Positions 9,339 through 18,887 of a stretch of 64,000 nt of DNA are shown here, in pieces. The stretch is taken from the NCBI RefSeq assembly GCF_001279725.1, contig NZ_LGDE01000159.1, forward strand, positions 19,207-83,206, written 5' to 3'. The position numbers and the translations under genes were made by a program. The stretch is from Streptomyces sp. WM4235 (GTDB lineage Bacteria > Actinomycetota > Actinomycetes > Streptomycetales > Streptomycetaceae). Each line of letters starts with the position of its first letter. Within the stretch, counting starts at the first letter, position 1. The notes under the pieces are model-generated. The model ran no database searches and was not told the origin of the DNA. It saw only the letters and a list, made by a program, of their open reading frames with translations.

Positions 9339-10799
9339 GTGACGTCCCGAAAGCCTGATGAGCAGTTGGCTCGCGACTCCAGACTCCGACTCGTCTCCCC
9401 GCGTTCCGTGGCCGCGGCCCGCAAGGCGGTGACCGACCGAAGGACCCGACCCGCCCCCCGGCCTCCGGCGGGCACACCCGCCACGGCCGACCTGGCGAAC
9501 AGGGCCCGGGCCTCCCTCGCCGACGCGGTGCGGTTGGCCCGCTGGGCCGAGCTGCACCTCGGGGCGGGCGACGGCGGCCGGCCCGCACCGGCGGCGGGGC
9601 TGTCGACCGCCGACGTCGAACGGGCCGCGGCGGAACTGAACCTGACCCACGGCCAGATCCGGGTCGGCTGGGACCGCTCCAGACTCTCCGGTCTCGTCGA
9701 GGTGCACGGCGGCGACGCCCGGCCGGGCTGGCGGCTGCGCGCCTGGGACCGCGACGACACGGCCGTACTGCGCGGTTGGGTCGCCCTCTTCGACGCCTGG
9801 TCCCTCGTGCACCCGGCCCCCGCCGACATCGCCCCCGCCGTCGTCGCGGAAGTGGTCGAGGCCATGCCCCAACTGCTCTCGCTGCTCCAGCTGTCCGCCG
9901 GCCCGGTGACCGTCCCGGACCTGTTGGACCTGCTCGGCCAACGCGTCACCGAACTGCGCGACGAGCGCTGCGAAGTGCCCTACGGGACCTGCGTGAACGG
10001 CGACCCGGACGCGGCGACGGCCGGCGCGGTCACCGCGCAGGCGGTCCTCCCCGCGCAGGGCGCCCCCGCGCAGCCCGTTCCGCTCGCCCGGCTGCTGCGC
10101 TGGGCGCTCGGCGGCCTCGCCGCCGTGGACGCCGTCACCCTCGGCCCCGCACAGGCCGCCCTCACGCCCCTGGGCAGCTGGGCCGTCTGGGTCAAGCTGG
10201 AACAGATCTGCGTCGCCGCGCAGAGCCCCGCCGGGAACATCGAGCAGTCCGCCGCCGCGATGCTGCACGGCTGCGCCCGCCTCACCCCCGGGCCCGCCCG
10301 CGCCGAGTACCGGGCCTGGCTCGCCGCCCGGCCCGTCGGCCACGCCGTCGGTGAACTCCTCCAGGCCGCCCGCGGCGAGGACGCCCTGACGCGCGGACTC
10401 GCCTTCGAGGCCCTGCGCGTGGTCGGCGCCCCCGCCGAGCCCGACGTGCGCGCCGCCGTACGGGAACCCGCGCTGCGCCCGTACGCCCTGCTCTGGCTCG
10501 CCGAGCACGACGGGGTGGACCCGGACGAGGCGCAGGACGTGCTCACGGCCGAGGAGTCGACCTGGCTCTGGGTGGACACGGCGGCGGCCATCGCCGACCA
10601 CGGCGAGGCCGAACTGCTGGCCCGCCACCTCGACTCGGCGGTCCGCACGACGGTCCCGCGGCTGCTGGACGAGGTCCGTGCCGTCGGCCACCCGCGCACC
10701 GTGCAGGTCCTGGTCGCGCTGGCCGCGGCCCACCCCGACCCCGCCCTGGCCAAGGCGGTCCGGCGGGCCGCCTTCCAGGTGCACACCGGCGGGGCGTAG
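9339..10799 (+). CDS. Conserved hypothetical protein, Ala/Leu-rich helical
   Basis: A 486-aa protein I do not recognise. It is rich in Ala, Leu, Arg and Asp, with no signal peptide, membrane span, cysteine cluster or nucleotide-binding loop. The N-terminal 80 residues are basic and proline-containing. Around residues 85-140 there is a possible DNA-binding-like segment (STADVERAAAELNLTHGQIR). The second half has repeated helical units of the type ALRVVGAPAEPDVRAAVREP, which suggests HEAT-like repeats (inference). An in-frame ATG-type extension begins at 9255, but the GTG at 9339 is preferred from the -10 spacing. Confidence 0.7.
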   Translation: MTSRKPDEQLARDSRLRLVSPRSVAAARKAVTDRRTRPAPRPPAGTPATADLANRARASLADAVRLARWAELHLGAGDGGRPAPAAGLSTADVERAAAELNLTHGQIRVGWDRSRLSGLVEVHGGDARPGWRLRAWDRDDTAVLRGWVALFDAWSLVHPAPADIAPAVVAEVVEAMPQLLSLLQLSAGPVTVPDLLDLLGQRVTELRDERCEVPYGTCVNGDPDAATAGAVTAQAVLPAQGAPAQPVPLARLLRWALGGLAAVDAVTLGPAQAALTPLGSWAVWVKLEQICVAAQSPAGNIEQSAAAMLHGCARLTPGPARAEYRAWLAARPVGHAVGELLQAARGEDALTRGLAFEALRVVGAPAEPDVRAAVREPALRPYALLWLAEHDGVDPDEAQDVLTAEESTWLWVDTAAAIADHGEAELLARHLDSAVRTTVPRLLDEVRAVGHPRTVQVLVALAAAHPDPALAKAVRRAAFQVHTGGA

Positions 10800-10840
10800 C
10801 CCGCGTACGACAAAGACGCGCCGAAGGACGCGCCGCAGGG

Positions 10841-11236
10841 TCAGATCTGCGGCGCGTACGTCCCGAAGCTCCAGACGTTGCCCTCGGCGTCGCGCGCCAT
10901 GTAGTCGCGCGATCCGTAGTCCTGGTCCGTGGGCTCCATCAGGATCTCCACCCCGTGCTCCACCGCTCTGCGGTGGTGGGCGTCCACGTCGTCGACGACC
11001 ACGTACACCCCGGTCGGCCCGGCTTCCGCCATGACCTTGTCGAACTGTCCGCCGCGGCCCTTGCTGCCGAGCATCACCGCGCCGTTGCCGTAGGACAGTT
11101 CCGCGTGCATCACGGCCCCGTCCTCTCCCTCGTACACCGCGACCCGCGTGAACCCGAACGCCTCCGTCAGCAGTTGGATCGCGGTCTTGGCGTCGCGGTA
11201 GAGCAGAGTCGGGTAGACGGACGGAACACCTGCCAT
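10841..11236 (-). CDS. VOC/glyoxalase-superfamily protein
   Basis: A 131-aa single-module vicinal-oxygen-chelate protein. The beta-alpha-beta-beta-beta pattern is visible: VYPTLLYRDAKTAIQLLTEAFGF at the start, then VMHAELSYGNGAVMLG, and a second half ending DPEGN-like as DAEGNVWSFGTY. This subgroup is usually annotated as bleomycin-resistance/glyoxalase-like without a known substrate. The ATG at 11236 is preferred over the GTG at 11245 because GGGAG lies at a proper distance. It converges with the gene before it. Confidence 0.85.
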   Translation of the reverse strand: MAGVPSVYPTLLYRDAKTAIQLLTEAFGFTRVAVYEGEDGAVMHAELSYGNGAVMLGSKGRGGQFDKVMAEAGPTGVYVVVDDVDAHHRRAVEHGVEILMEPTDQDYGSRDYMARDAEGNVWSFGTYAPQI

Positions 11237-11349
11237 GACGATCACTCCCTCTCGTGCAGTGCGCCTGCGTGCCTGGACGGGTCCGTGACCAACGGCCTGT
11301 CACCGACGGCATGTGACCCACGACACAGCATGGCAGGCGCCACCGACAG

Positions 11350-12240
11350 TCAGCGGAAGGTGTTGCACTGGGCCATGTCGCCCGTCCGGTAGCCCTGGTA
11401 GAACCACTGCCGGCGTTGCTCGGCGCTGCCGTGCGTCCACGACTCCGGGGTGACCCGCCCCTGGAACTTCTCCTGGATCCGGTCGTCGCCGACCGCCGCC
11501 GCCGCGTCCAGACCGTCCTTGATGTCCTCGTCGGTCAGCTTCGTGATCAGCGGGCGCCCGGTGGACTCGTCCGGGGTGCGCGTGGCGTTGTGCGCCCACA
11601 CCCCCGCGTAGCAGTCCGCCTGGAGCTCGACCTTGACCGCGTTGCTGTTCGCGCCCTGCCGGCCGTCCTGGGCCCGCTGGAGGGTGCCGGTCAGGTTCTG
11701 GATGTGGTGCCCGTACTCGTGGGCGACGACGTAGGCCTGGGCGAAGGGGCCGCCGCTCGCGCCGAACTTCGTCCGCAGCTCCTCGAAGAAGCCGAGGTCC
11801 AGGTAGACCTGCCGATCGGAGGGGCAGTAGAAGGGGCCGACCGCGGAGGTGGCCGCGCCGCACGCCGTGTTCACCCGGCCGGTGAAGAACACCGTCGAGG
11901 CCGGGCTGTACCGGCCCCCGCGCCTTTGGAACTCCTGCTTCCAGAAGTCCTGGGTGCTGTTGACCACCGCGACGAGCCGGCAGTCCTCACGGGTGTTCGC
12001 GTCCTGCCCCGTGCGGCAGGCCTGCTGTACCTGGCTCGCGGAAGAGGAGGTGGCCACCGGCTCGGGGTTGCCCTCGGTCAGCCCCAGCTGCTCGGGGCCC
12101 ACGCCGAAGAGCAACCCCATGATCAGTGCGATCAAACCGACGATGCCGCCGCCGACCGTGGCCTTCCCGCCGGGGATGCGGCTGCCCCGCACGTCCTTGA
12201 CCTCGGACGTGTCCAGATTGGCGTCGTCGTCGAACTGCAT
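11350..12240 (-). CDS. YpfJ-family putative neutral zinc metallopeptidase
   Basis: A 296-aa protein with a polar N-terminus (an RGSRIPGGK-type motif at about 19-27), one membrane span (about 30-48) and an extracytoplasmic catalytic domain. The zincin motif HEYGHH is at residues 174-179, and two Cys pairs (about 75/87 and 127/139) may form disulfides. The motif TPESWTHGSAEQRRQWF near the C-terminus is characteristic of the family. Substrates are unknown. The ATG is preceded by GAGGG. It is divergent from the ABC-F gene. Confidence 0.9.
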   Translation of the reverse strand: MQFDDDANLDTSEVKDVRGSRIPGGKATVGGGIVGLIALIMGLLFGVGPEQLGLTEGNPEPVATSSSASQVQQACRTGQDANTREDCRLVAVVNSTQDFWKQEFQRRGGRYSPASTVFFTGRVNTACGAATSAVGPFYCPSDRQVYLDLGFFEELRTKFGASGGPFAQAYVVAHEYGHHIQNLTGTLQRAQDGRQGANSNAVKVELQADCYAGVWAHNATRTPDESTGRPLITKLTDEDIKDGLDAAAAVGDDRIQEKFQGRVTPESWTHGSAEQRRQWFYQGYRTGDMAQCNTFR

Positions 12241-12514
12241 GCCGCACCGCCCTCGATTCCTCGTGTCCGCCCTGCGGCGAGTATCAACCCCTTCATCCTG
12301 ATACGCGCCCCGGCTGATCGGCGTGGGCCCTGCGCCGAACGGGGGACACGGGGGAGGGGTCGCCGCCGGGCGTGATCGATGCCGGGCGGCCCGAAAAGTG
12401 GTTGCGCGCCCCCGTTAGAATGTCTCCATGGCAAATCTCCTCGCGGATTAGCGGCGTCGGAGTCCCGCGCGTCCTGCCCCCCTTCCGCCGTCCCCACCGC
12501 CCTGGAGTATTTCC

Positions 12515-14111
<1,597 letters not shown>

Positions 14112-14113
<2 letters not shown>

Positions 14114-14463
14114 TCGCCTGACCTGATCGGCGCCTCGCAGGCCCGCCGAAGGGTTCCGGTTCGTTGATCCAGTTCCTTATGGATCATTCGGCCCACCTGT
14201 GATCCATCATCTGAGTGAGGCGGTCTCATCCCCTCGCACGGTGTTCGACGGCTCCGGCCCTACCCGCTCGGGTACGCGGCCGGAGCCGTCGCCTTTTCCG
14301 CAGCGACCTCCTGACCTGCTGATTCCCCTCAGAGGTGAAGGAATGTGACGGAGGTCATGCATCGGAAGAGAAGATTCCGTTCTGCTGCCGTGTCCACTCC
14401 TTGAGAAATGCCGTCGCACCGACCTTGCTGAATGGGTGGCCAGGAAGCGTGGGAGGGGTGATC
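14112..14463 (+). promoter_or_regulatory. Cluster of six GATC sites upstream of the Gbn-like gene
   Basis: GATC occurs at 14112, 14125, 14166, 14182, 14201 and 14460. In DNA this GC-rich about one would be expected in 350 nt. Gbn of S. coelicolor is reported to bind GATC, so these could serve autoregulation; that is inference. Confidence 0.45.
14246..14291 (+). terminator. Terminator after the ABC-F gene
   Basis: Perfect 14-bp stem CGACGGCTCCGGCC / GGCCGGAGCCGTCG (14246-14259, 14278-14291), followed by CCTTTTCC. It lies about 130 nt past the ABC-F stop. Confidence 0.8.
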
Positions 14464-14502
14464 ATGAGAAGTCCAGAGCGCACTTCCCATGAGGAGGCAC
14501 GG

Positions 14503-14724
14503 GTGGCCGAGACTCTGAAGAAGGGCAGCCGGGTAACCGGCGCCGCGCGCGACAAGCTCGCGGCAGACCTGAAGAAGAAATATGACTCCGGTGCGAGTAT
14601 CCGGGCGCTGGCCGAGGAAACCGGTCGGTCGTACGGATTCGTACATCGGATGCTCAGTGAGTCCGGAGTCGTGCTGCGTGGTCGCGGTGGCGCGACGCGC
14701 GGCAAGAAAGCGGCCTCGGCCTGA
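14503..14724 (+). CDS. gbn: Gbn-like small helix-turn-helix nucleoid-associated protein
   Basis: A 73-aa basic protein with one HTH: KLAADLKKKYDSGASIRALA leads into EETGRSYGFVHRMLSESG, a Hin/homeodomain-like fold, with a basic tail RGGATRGKKAASA. S. coelicolor SCO1839 (Gbn) sits between an ABC-F gene and an enoyl-CoA hydratase gene, as here, and was described as a nucleoid protein that recognises GATC (recalled literature). An ATG at 14464 is in frame, but the GTG at 14503 has a perfect GAGGAGG five nt upstream and gives the expected length. It is expected to act on chromosome structure and development. Confidence 0.85.
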   Translation: MAETLKKGSRVTGAARDKLAADLKKKYDSGASIRALAEETGRSYGFVHRMLSESGVVLRGRGGATRGKKAASA

Positions 14725-14900
14725 TCCGGCCGGAGACGCTCCACAGCTCCATGCGTGACGTTTGACGATCTGCTCAAACGGTTCCGAGGCTTTGACGGTT
14801 CCTTCGGTGACCCCCCGGTCGGTCATGTGGTCGGCTGGGTGGTTACTGTGCAGTCACTTAGGCCGGGCTCGCGGCCGACTACACACCGGAGGGCACCGAC

Positions 14901-15680
14901 ATGGCTCTGCTCGACAAGGACGGCGTACGGCTCACCGTCGACGACACGGTCGCCACGGTGACATTGACCAATCCGGCCAAGCGAAACGCTCAATCCCCCG
15001 CGCTCTGGCGGGCGTTGACGGAGGCCGGACGGTCGCTGCCGGGCACCGTTCGGGTCGTCGTGCTGCGCGGCGAGGGCAAGTCCTTCTCCGCAGGGCTCGA
15101 CCGTCAGGCGTTCACCCCTGAAGGCTTCGAGGGTGAGCCGTCCTTCCTCGATCTGGCGCGCGGTTCGGACGAACTGCTCGACAGCACCATCGCCGAGTAC
15201 CAGGAGGCATTCACCTGGTGGCGGCGCAACGACATCATCTCCGTCGCCGCCGTGCAGGGGCACGCGATCGGCGCCGGCTTCCAGCTCGCGCTCGCGTGCG
15301 ACCTGCGCGTGGTGGCGGACGACGTCCAGTTCGCCATGCGCGAGACCAGCCTGGGACTGGTGCCCGACCTGGCCGGCACCCAGCCGCTGACCTCGCTCGT
15401 CGGCTACGCCCGCGCGCTGGAGATCTGCGCGACGGGACGTTCCGTGCACGCCGAGGAGGCCGAGCGGGTGGGCCTCGCGAACCTGGTGGTCGCCGTCGAC
15501 GAGCTCGACGCGGCCGTCAAGGACCTGACCACCGCGCTCCTGGCCCCGCCGCGGGACGCGGTCATCGAGACCAAGGCCCTGCTCCGGGAGGCCACGGCCC
15601 GGCCGTACGACGCCCAGCGCACCGCGGAACGCGCTGCCCAGGCGCGTCGTCTGCGTGACCTGGCGGGGCTCTCCGACTGA
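14901..15680 (+). CDS. Enoyl-CoA hydratase/isomerase family protein
   Basis: A 259-aa crotonase-fold protein. The CoA/oxyanion segment GEGKSFSAGLDRQAF and the second oxyanion block VQGHAIGAGFQLALACDLRV are intact, and MRETSLGLVPDLAGT follows. In the position where hydratases have catalytic Glu residues the match is only partial, so a specific reaction is not assigned. The start is ATG with GGAGGG ten nt upstream. It is monocistronic, followed by a strong hairpin. It probably acts in acyl-CoA metabolism. Confidence 0.88.
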   Translation: MALLDKDGVRLTVDDTVATVTLTNPAKRNAQSPALWRALTEAGRSLPGTVRVVVLRGEGKSFSAGLDRQAFTPEGFEGEPSFLDLARGSDELLDSTIAEYQEAFTWWRRNDIISVAAVQGHAIGAGFQLALACDLRVVADDVQFAMRETSLGLVPDLAGTQPLTSLVGYARALEICATGRSVHAEEAERVGLANLVVAVDELDAAVKDLTTALLAPPRDAVIETKALLREATARPYDAQRTAERAAQARRLRDLAGLSD

Positions 15681-15699
15681 CCCCGAACCCTCCACGCCC

Positions 15700-15760
15700 C
15701 GACGGGGCCCGGACCCCCCGCGCACCGGCGCCGTGCGCGCGGGGGGACCGGGCCCCGTCG
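15700..15760 (+). terminator. Long GC-rich terminator hairpin
   Basis: CGACGGGGCCCGG... pairs with ...CCGGGCCCCGTCG over about 26 bp with small bulges and a GGCGCC loop. It lies 20 nt past the enoyl-CoA hydratase stop. Confidence 0.8.
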
Positions 15761-15928
15761 GCGTGTGCGGGATCGCCGCCGCACCCCGGCCCGGTCGGCG
15801 CCCAATGGTCGGCCCCGGGGGAGGCGGGCGGACGGCCGGGGGGTGGATCGATCGGCCCAGTCCACGGCGCGCCGGGGCCGCTTCGCGCTTACCGTGGTCG
15901 GGAGTCCGCAAGCGCGAAGGGACACACG

Positions 15929-16360
15929 ATGACCGAATCCACAGCAGGGGGTTCCCACCGGGACCCGGCCGAACGGGGCCGCACCAGCATCGCCGACGGG
16001 GTGGTCGAGAAGATCGCCGGACTGGCCGCCCGCGAGGTGGTCGGCGTCCACGCGATGGGCAGCGGCACCGGCCTCTCCCGCACCTTCGGAGCCGTCCGCG
16101 ACCGCGTTCCCGGCGGGGCGAAAGCCTCCGTGTCCCGGGGCGTCAAGGCGGAGGTCGGCGAGGTTCAGACGGCTCTCGATCTGGAGATCGTCGTCGACTA
16201 CGGCGTGTCGATCCGCGACGTGGCCCGGGCCGTACGCGAGAACGTCATCTCGGCGGTCGAGCGCATGACGGGCCTGGAGGTCGTCGAGGTCAACATCGCG
16301 GTCAGTGACGTCAAGCTGCCCGACGAGGAAGACGACGAGCCGGAATCCAGGCTCCACTAG
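15929..16360 (+). CDS. Asp23/Gls24 family envelope stress protein
   Basis: A 143-aa Asp23 (DUF322) protein. The family core is GRTSIADGVVEKIAGLAAREVVGVHAM, then a basic/Gly insert, VKAEVGEVQTALDLEIVVDYGVSI and RDVARAVRENVISAVERMTGLEVVEVNIAVSDV. In Staphylococcus, Asp23 is held at the membrane by AmaP; an AmaP-type gene closes this operon. First gene of five, with GAAGGGA before the ATG. A cell-envelope stress role is by family. Confidence 0.93.
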   Translation: MTESTAGGSHRDPAERGRTSIADGVVEKIAGLAAREVVGVHAMGSGTGLSRTFGAVRDRVPGGAKASVSRGVKAEVGEVQTALDLEIVVDYGVSIRDVARAVRENVISAVERMTGLEVVEVNIAVSDVKLPDEEDDEPESRLH

Positions 16361-16374
16361 CCGAGAGGACCCGC

Positions 16375-16560
16375 ATGAGCATGGCGGTTGCCGGCCTGCT
16401 GGCCGGCATGGGAATGGGGTTCGCCGGCTACTTCGGCGGCTTCGGTGCCTTTCTGCTGGTCGCCGCCCTCGGCGCCATCGGCTTCATCGTCGGCCGTTTC
16501 TTCGACGGCGACCTCGAACTCGGTGACCTGTTCCGCCCACGCGACGACCGGCGCAGGTGA
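16375..16560 (+). CDS. Small DUF2273-like membrane protein
   Basis: A 61-aa protein with a Gly/Ala-rich hairpin of two transmembrane helices (about 3-42) and an acidic-then-basic tail (FFDGDLELGDLFRPRDDRRR). Small DUF2273 proteins of this shape commonly accompany Asp23 genes. It starts 14 nt after the Asp23 stop with GAGAGG upstream. Confidence 0.85.
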   Translation: MSMAVAGLLAGMGMGFAGYFGGFGAFLLVAALGAIGFIVGRFFDGDLELGDLFRPRDDRRR

Positions 16561-16567
16561 GGCCCCG

Positions 16568-16945
16568 ATGAGCACCAGCACCCCGCGGGCCACACCGGCC
16601 CGGGTGTCCGCAGCCGAGCGGGGATCCACCCGGATCGCGGACCGGGTCGTCGCCAAGATCGCGGCGCAGGCCGCACGCGAGGCGCTCGTCGGCGAGGCGG
16701 ACGCGGCGGCGCCCCCACACGCCACCGTCACCGTCCACCACGACATCGCACGCGTCCGGGTGAGCCTGGAGCTGCCCTACCCGTCCGACGTCGCCGCCCA
16801 GAGCGCGGCCGTCCGCCGCCGGGTGGCCGAACGCATCGAACAGTGCGCGTCGATGACGGTGCCCGAGGTGGCCGTCGAGGTCGAGCACCTGCACCCCGCG
16901 CACCTCCGCCCGGCAACCGCCGGGCGGGACCGGCGGCTGCGGTGA
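16568..16945 (+). CDS. Second, short Asp23-like protein
   Basis: A 125-aa protein. The core RGSTRIADRVVAKIAAQAAREALVG parallels the N-terminus of the first Asp23 protein, and VTVHHDIARVRVSLELPYP with RRVAERIEQCASMTVPEVAVEVEHL corresponds to its second half; the Gly-rich insert is missing. It starts 7 nt after the previous stop and its own stop overlaps the next start (GTGA). It is probably a partner of the longer Asp23 protein, not a decayed copy, because the frame and core are intact. Confidence 0.85.
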   Translation: MSTSTPRATPARVSAAERGSTRIADRVVAKIAAQAAREALVGEADAAAPPHATVTVHHDIARVRVSLELPYPSDVAAQSAAVRRRVAERIEQCASMTVPEVAVEVEHLHPAHLRPATAGRDRRLR

Positions 16946-17484
16946 CGGCGGGTGCCCGCCGGTTCCGTTCCGAGCGCCGGATCCCGGCCGCGCTGACCGC
17001 GCTGGCCGTGCTCGGCGCGGCCGGAGTGCTCCTGTACGACCTGGCGGCCGTACGCGCCCACCGGCCCGGCATGGGCTGGCGCCGGGAACTCGCCCTCCAA
17101 CTGGAGCGCTACACCCCCGCCGACCCGGAGGTCCTGATCGGCGCCGGGGTCCTGGCGCTGATCGGGGCGGTCCTGCTGGTGCTGGCGATCACCCCGGGGC
17201 TGCGCGGAATCCTGCAGATGCGCACCTCGGAGTCGGGGATGCGGGCCGGACTGGGGCGCAAGGCGGCCGGGCTGGTCCTGCGGGACCGGGCCATGGAGGT
17301 GTCCGGGGTGAACTCGGTGCGGGTCAAGGTGGGCCGGTCCCGCATCGGGGTACGGGCCACCTCGCACTTCCGCGAACTGGACGAGGTACGAGCCGACCTG
17401 GACGCGGTGCTCGCCGTCGGCATCGAGGAACTGGGCCTCGTGCACGAGCCGGGGCCCCGCGTACGGGTCAACCGGAAAGGGTGA
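16942..17484 (+). CDS. DUF6286-type membrane protein of the Asp23 operon
   Basis: A 180-aa protein with two membrane helices (about 14-35 and 71-92), flanked by basic residues, and a soluble C-terminal domain (about 110-175) with VRVKVGRSRIGVRATSHF. Such proteins are annotated DUF6286 in Streptomyces and occur only in these operons as far as I recall. An open frame extends to 16843, but the GTG at 16942 overlaps the previous stop. It may add a second membrane anchor to the complex. Confidence 0.85.
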   Translation: MTAGARRFRSERRIPAALTALAVLGAAGVLLYDLAAVRAHRPGMGWRRELALQLERYTPADPEVLIGAGVLALIGAVLLVLAITPGLRGILQMRTSESGMRAGLGRKAAGLVLRDRAMEVSGVNSVRVKVGRSRIGVRATSHFRELDEVRADLDAVLAVGIEELGLVHEPGPRVRVNRKG

Positions 17485-17488
17485 CGCG

Positions 17489-18043
17489 ATGCTCGGCTCG
17501 GTCAACCGGGTACTGCTGGCCATCGTCGGAGCCGTGCTGCTGGCTGTCGGGATCACGGCGCTGACCGGATCCTGGCCGTTCGGCGGCCGGCACGCGCCGT
17601 TGCTGGCGGCGGAGGTCCGGCGACGGTACGGGGACGCGGACGGCTGGTGGTGGGCGCTGGTCGCCGGCCTGGGCCTGTGCGTGCTGCTCGCACTGTGGTG
17701 GCTGCTGGCACAACTGCGCAGGTCACGACTGGACGCCGTACTCGTGGACACCGGGGACGGGGCGTACGCGCTGCTGCGCGGGCGGGCGCTGGAGTCGGCG
17801 GTCGCCGCCGAGGCGGGGGCGCTCGACGGGGTCGCCCGCTGCCGGGTCGCGCTGCGCGGGCGCCGGGAGACACCGAGCCTGCGGGTCGCGCTGGAACTGG
17901 AGCCGCACGCGGTCCCCGCCGACGCCCTGGCCGGGCTCGCCGGCCCGGTCCTCGCCCACGCCCGTGCCTCGGCCGGCCTGCCCGAACTCCCCGCGGAGGC
18001 CCGGCTCAAGGTCGGCTCGCACCGGGCGGCCCGGGTCACCTGA
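17489..18043 (+). CDS. amaP: Alkaline shock response membrane anchor protein AmaP-like
   Basis: A 184-aa protein with two N-terminal transmembrane helices (about 5-26 and 54-77) and a cytoplasmic domain with an Asp23-like beta-alpha fold (AVAAEAGALDGVARCRVALRG). AmaP of Staphylococcus ties Asp23 to the membrane. Last gene of the operon, starting 4 nt after the DUF6286 gene with GGAAAGGG upstream. The symbol is by family resemblance; actinobacterial function is not shown. Confidence 0.82.
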   Translation: MLGSVNRVLLAIVGAVLLAVGITALTGSWPFGGRHAPLLAAEVRRRYGDADGWWWALVAGLGLCVLLALWWLLAQLRRSRLDAVLVDTGDGAYALLRGRALESAVAAEAGALDGVARCRVALRGRRETPSLRVALELEPHAVPADALAGLAGPVLAHARASAGLPELPAEARLKVGSHRAARVT

Positions 18044-18044
18044 G

Positions 18045-18090
18045 ACCCGAGCCGCACGCCCGAGCCGCACGACCCGAGCCGCACGCCGAG
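18045..18090. repeat. Three copies of a 12-nt direct repeat (CCGAGCCGCACG)
   Basis: CCGAGCCGCACG recurs three times with spacers of 2-3 nt immediately after the amaP stop. It lies between convergent genes and may be simple slippage-made DNA; no hairpin is obvious. Confidence 0.6.
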
Positions 18091-18118
18091 GGGCGCGAGC
18101 CGTCGTCGGAAGCGGGCG

Positions 18119-18874
18119 TCAGAAGCCGTGGCGGAAGCCTCCGTCGATCGGCAGCATGACGCCCGTCAGGTACGAGGCCGCCGGGGACAGCAGGAAGGCC
18201 GCCGTGCGACCGAACTCCTCCGGGGTGCCGTAACGCCGCAGCGGGATGCGCGACTCGTTCGCCACCCTGGCGGCGTCCGCGTCGCCGGCCAGGGCGTCCA
18301 GCTCCCGTACCCGGTCCGTGTCGATCCGGGCCGGCAGCAGCCCGATCACCCGGATCCCGCGCGGGCCCAACTCCACCGACAGGGACTTCGCGAAGCCGGC
18401 CAGTCCCGGCCGCAGTCCGTTCGAGATCGTCAGCCCGGGGATCGGCTCGTGCACCGAGCCCGACAGCACGAACCCGATGACGCCGCCCTCGCCCAGCTCG
18501 GCCGCCGCGGCGCGCGCGAGCCGGACCGCGCCCAGGAAGACCGACTCGAAGGCGGCGGCCCACTGTTCGTCGGTGTTGTCCGCGGCCGTGCCCGGGGCCG
18601 GGCCGCCGACGCTGATCAGGATGCCGTCGAGGCGCCCGAAGCGTTCCCGGGCCTCGGCGACGAGGCGGGCGGCCGCCGCGGGATCGGCGTTGTCCGCCGC
18701 CACTCCCACCGCGTTCGGGCCCAGGGAGGCGGCGGCGTCCGCCGCGCGCCCGGCGTCGCGGCCGGTCAGTACGACTTTCGCGCCGTCGGCCGTCAGCTCG
18801 CGCGCGGAGGCGAAGCCCAGCCCGCGGGTGGCTCCGGTGACGACGTAGACACGGTCCTTCAGTCCAAGATCCAT
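18119..18874 (-). CDS. SDR family oxidoreductase
   Basis: A 251-aa short-chain dehydrogenase/reductase. Cofactor motif TGATRGLG is near residues 13-20, and the usual Asn region shows as VAADNADP. The active site is atypical: the strand VIGFVLSGSVHEPIPGLTISNGLRPGLAGFAKSL has a Ser, but the usual Tyr-x3-Lys is replaced, so a classical dehydrogenase reaction is doubtful. A C-terminal YLTGVMLPIDGGF is normal. The ATG at 18874 is preferred over the GTG at 18883 because of the -10 spacing (TAGCGT, 7 nt). It lies 10 nt after the SURF1 stop. Confidence 0.85.
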   Translation of the reverse strand: MDLGLKDRVYVVTGATRGLGFASARELTADGAKVVLTGRDAGRAADAAASLGPNAVGVAADNADPAAAARLVAEARERFGRLDGILISVGGPAPGTAADNTDEQWAAAFESVFLGAVRLARAAAAELGEGGVIGFVLSGSVHEPIPGLTISNGLRPGLAGFAKSLSVELGPRGIRVIGLLPARIDTDRVRELDALAGDADAARVANESRIPLRRYGTPEEFGRTAAFLLSPAASYLTGVMLPIDGGFRHGF

Positions 18875-18881
18875 GCCCGAC

Positions 18882-18887
18882 ACGCTA
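18882..18887 (-). promoter_or_regulatory. Possible leaderless -10 (TAGCGT) for the SDR gene
   Basis: On the minus strand TAGCGT is followed by 7 nt and ATG at 18874, with no Shine-Dalgarno. It overlaps the stop codon region of the SURF1 gene. Confidence 0.4.

Noticed and set aside
7968..11321. Minus-strand open frame of 1117 codons
   Set aside because: It lies opposite the hydrolase and the conserved unknown gene, is Gly/Arg/His-rich and shows no domain. Long antisense frames are normal in high-GC DNA.
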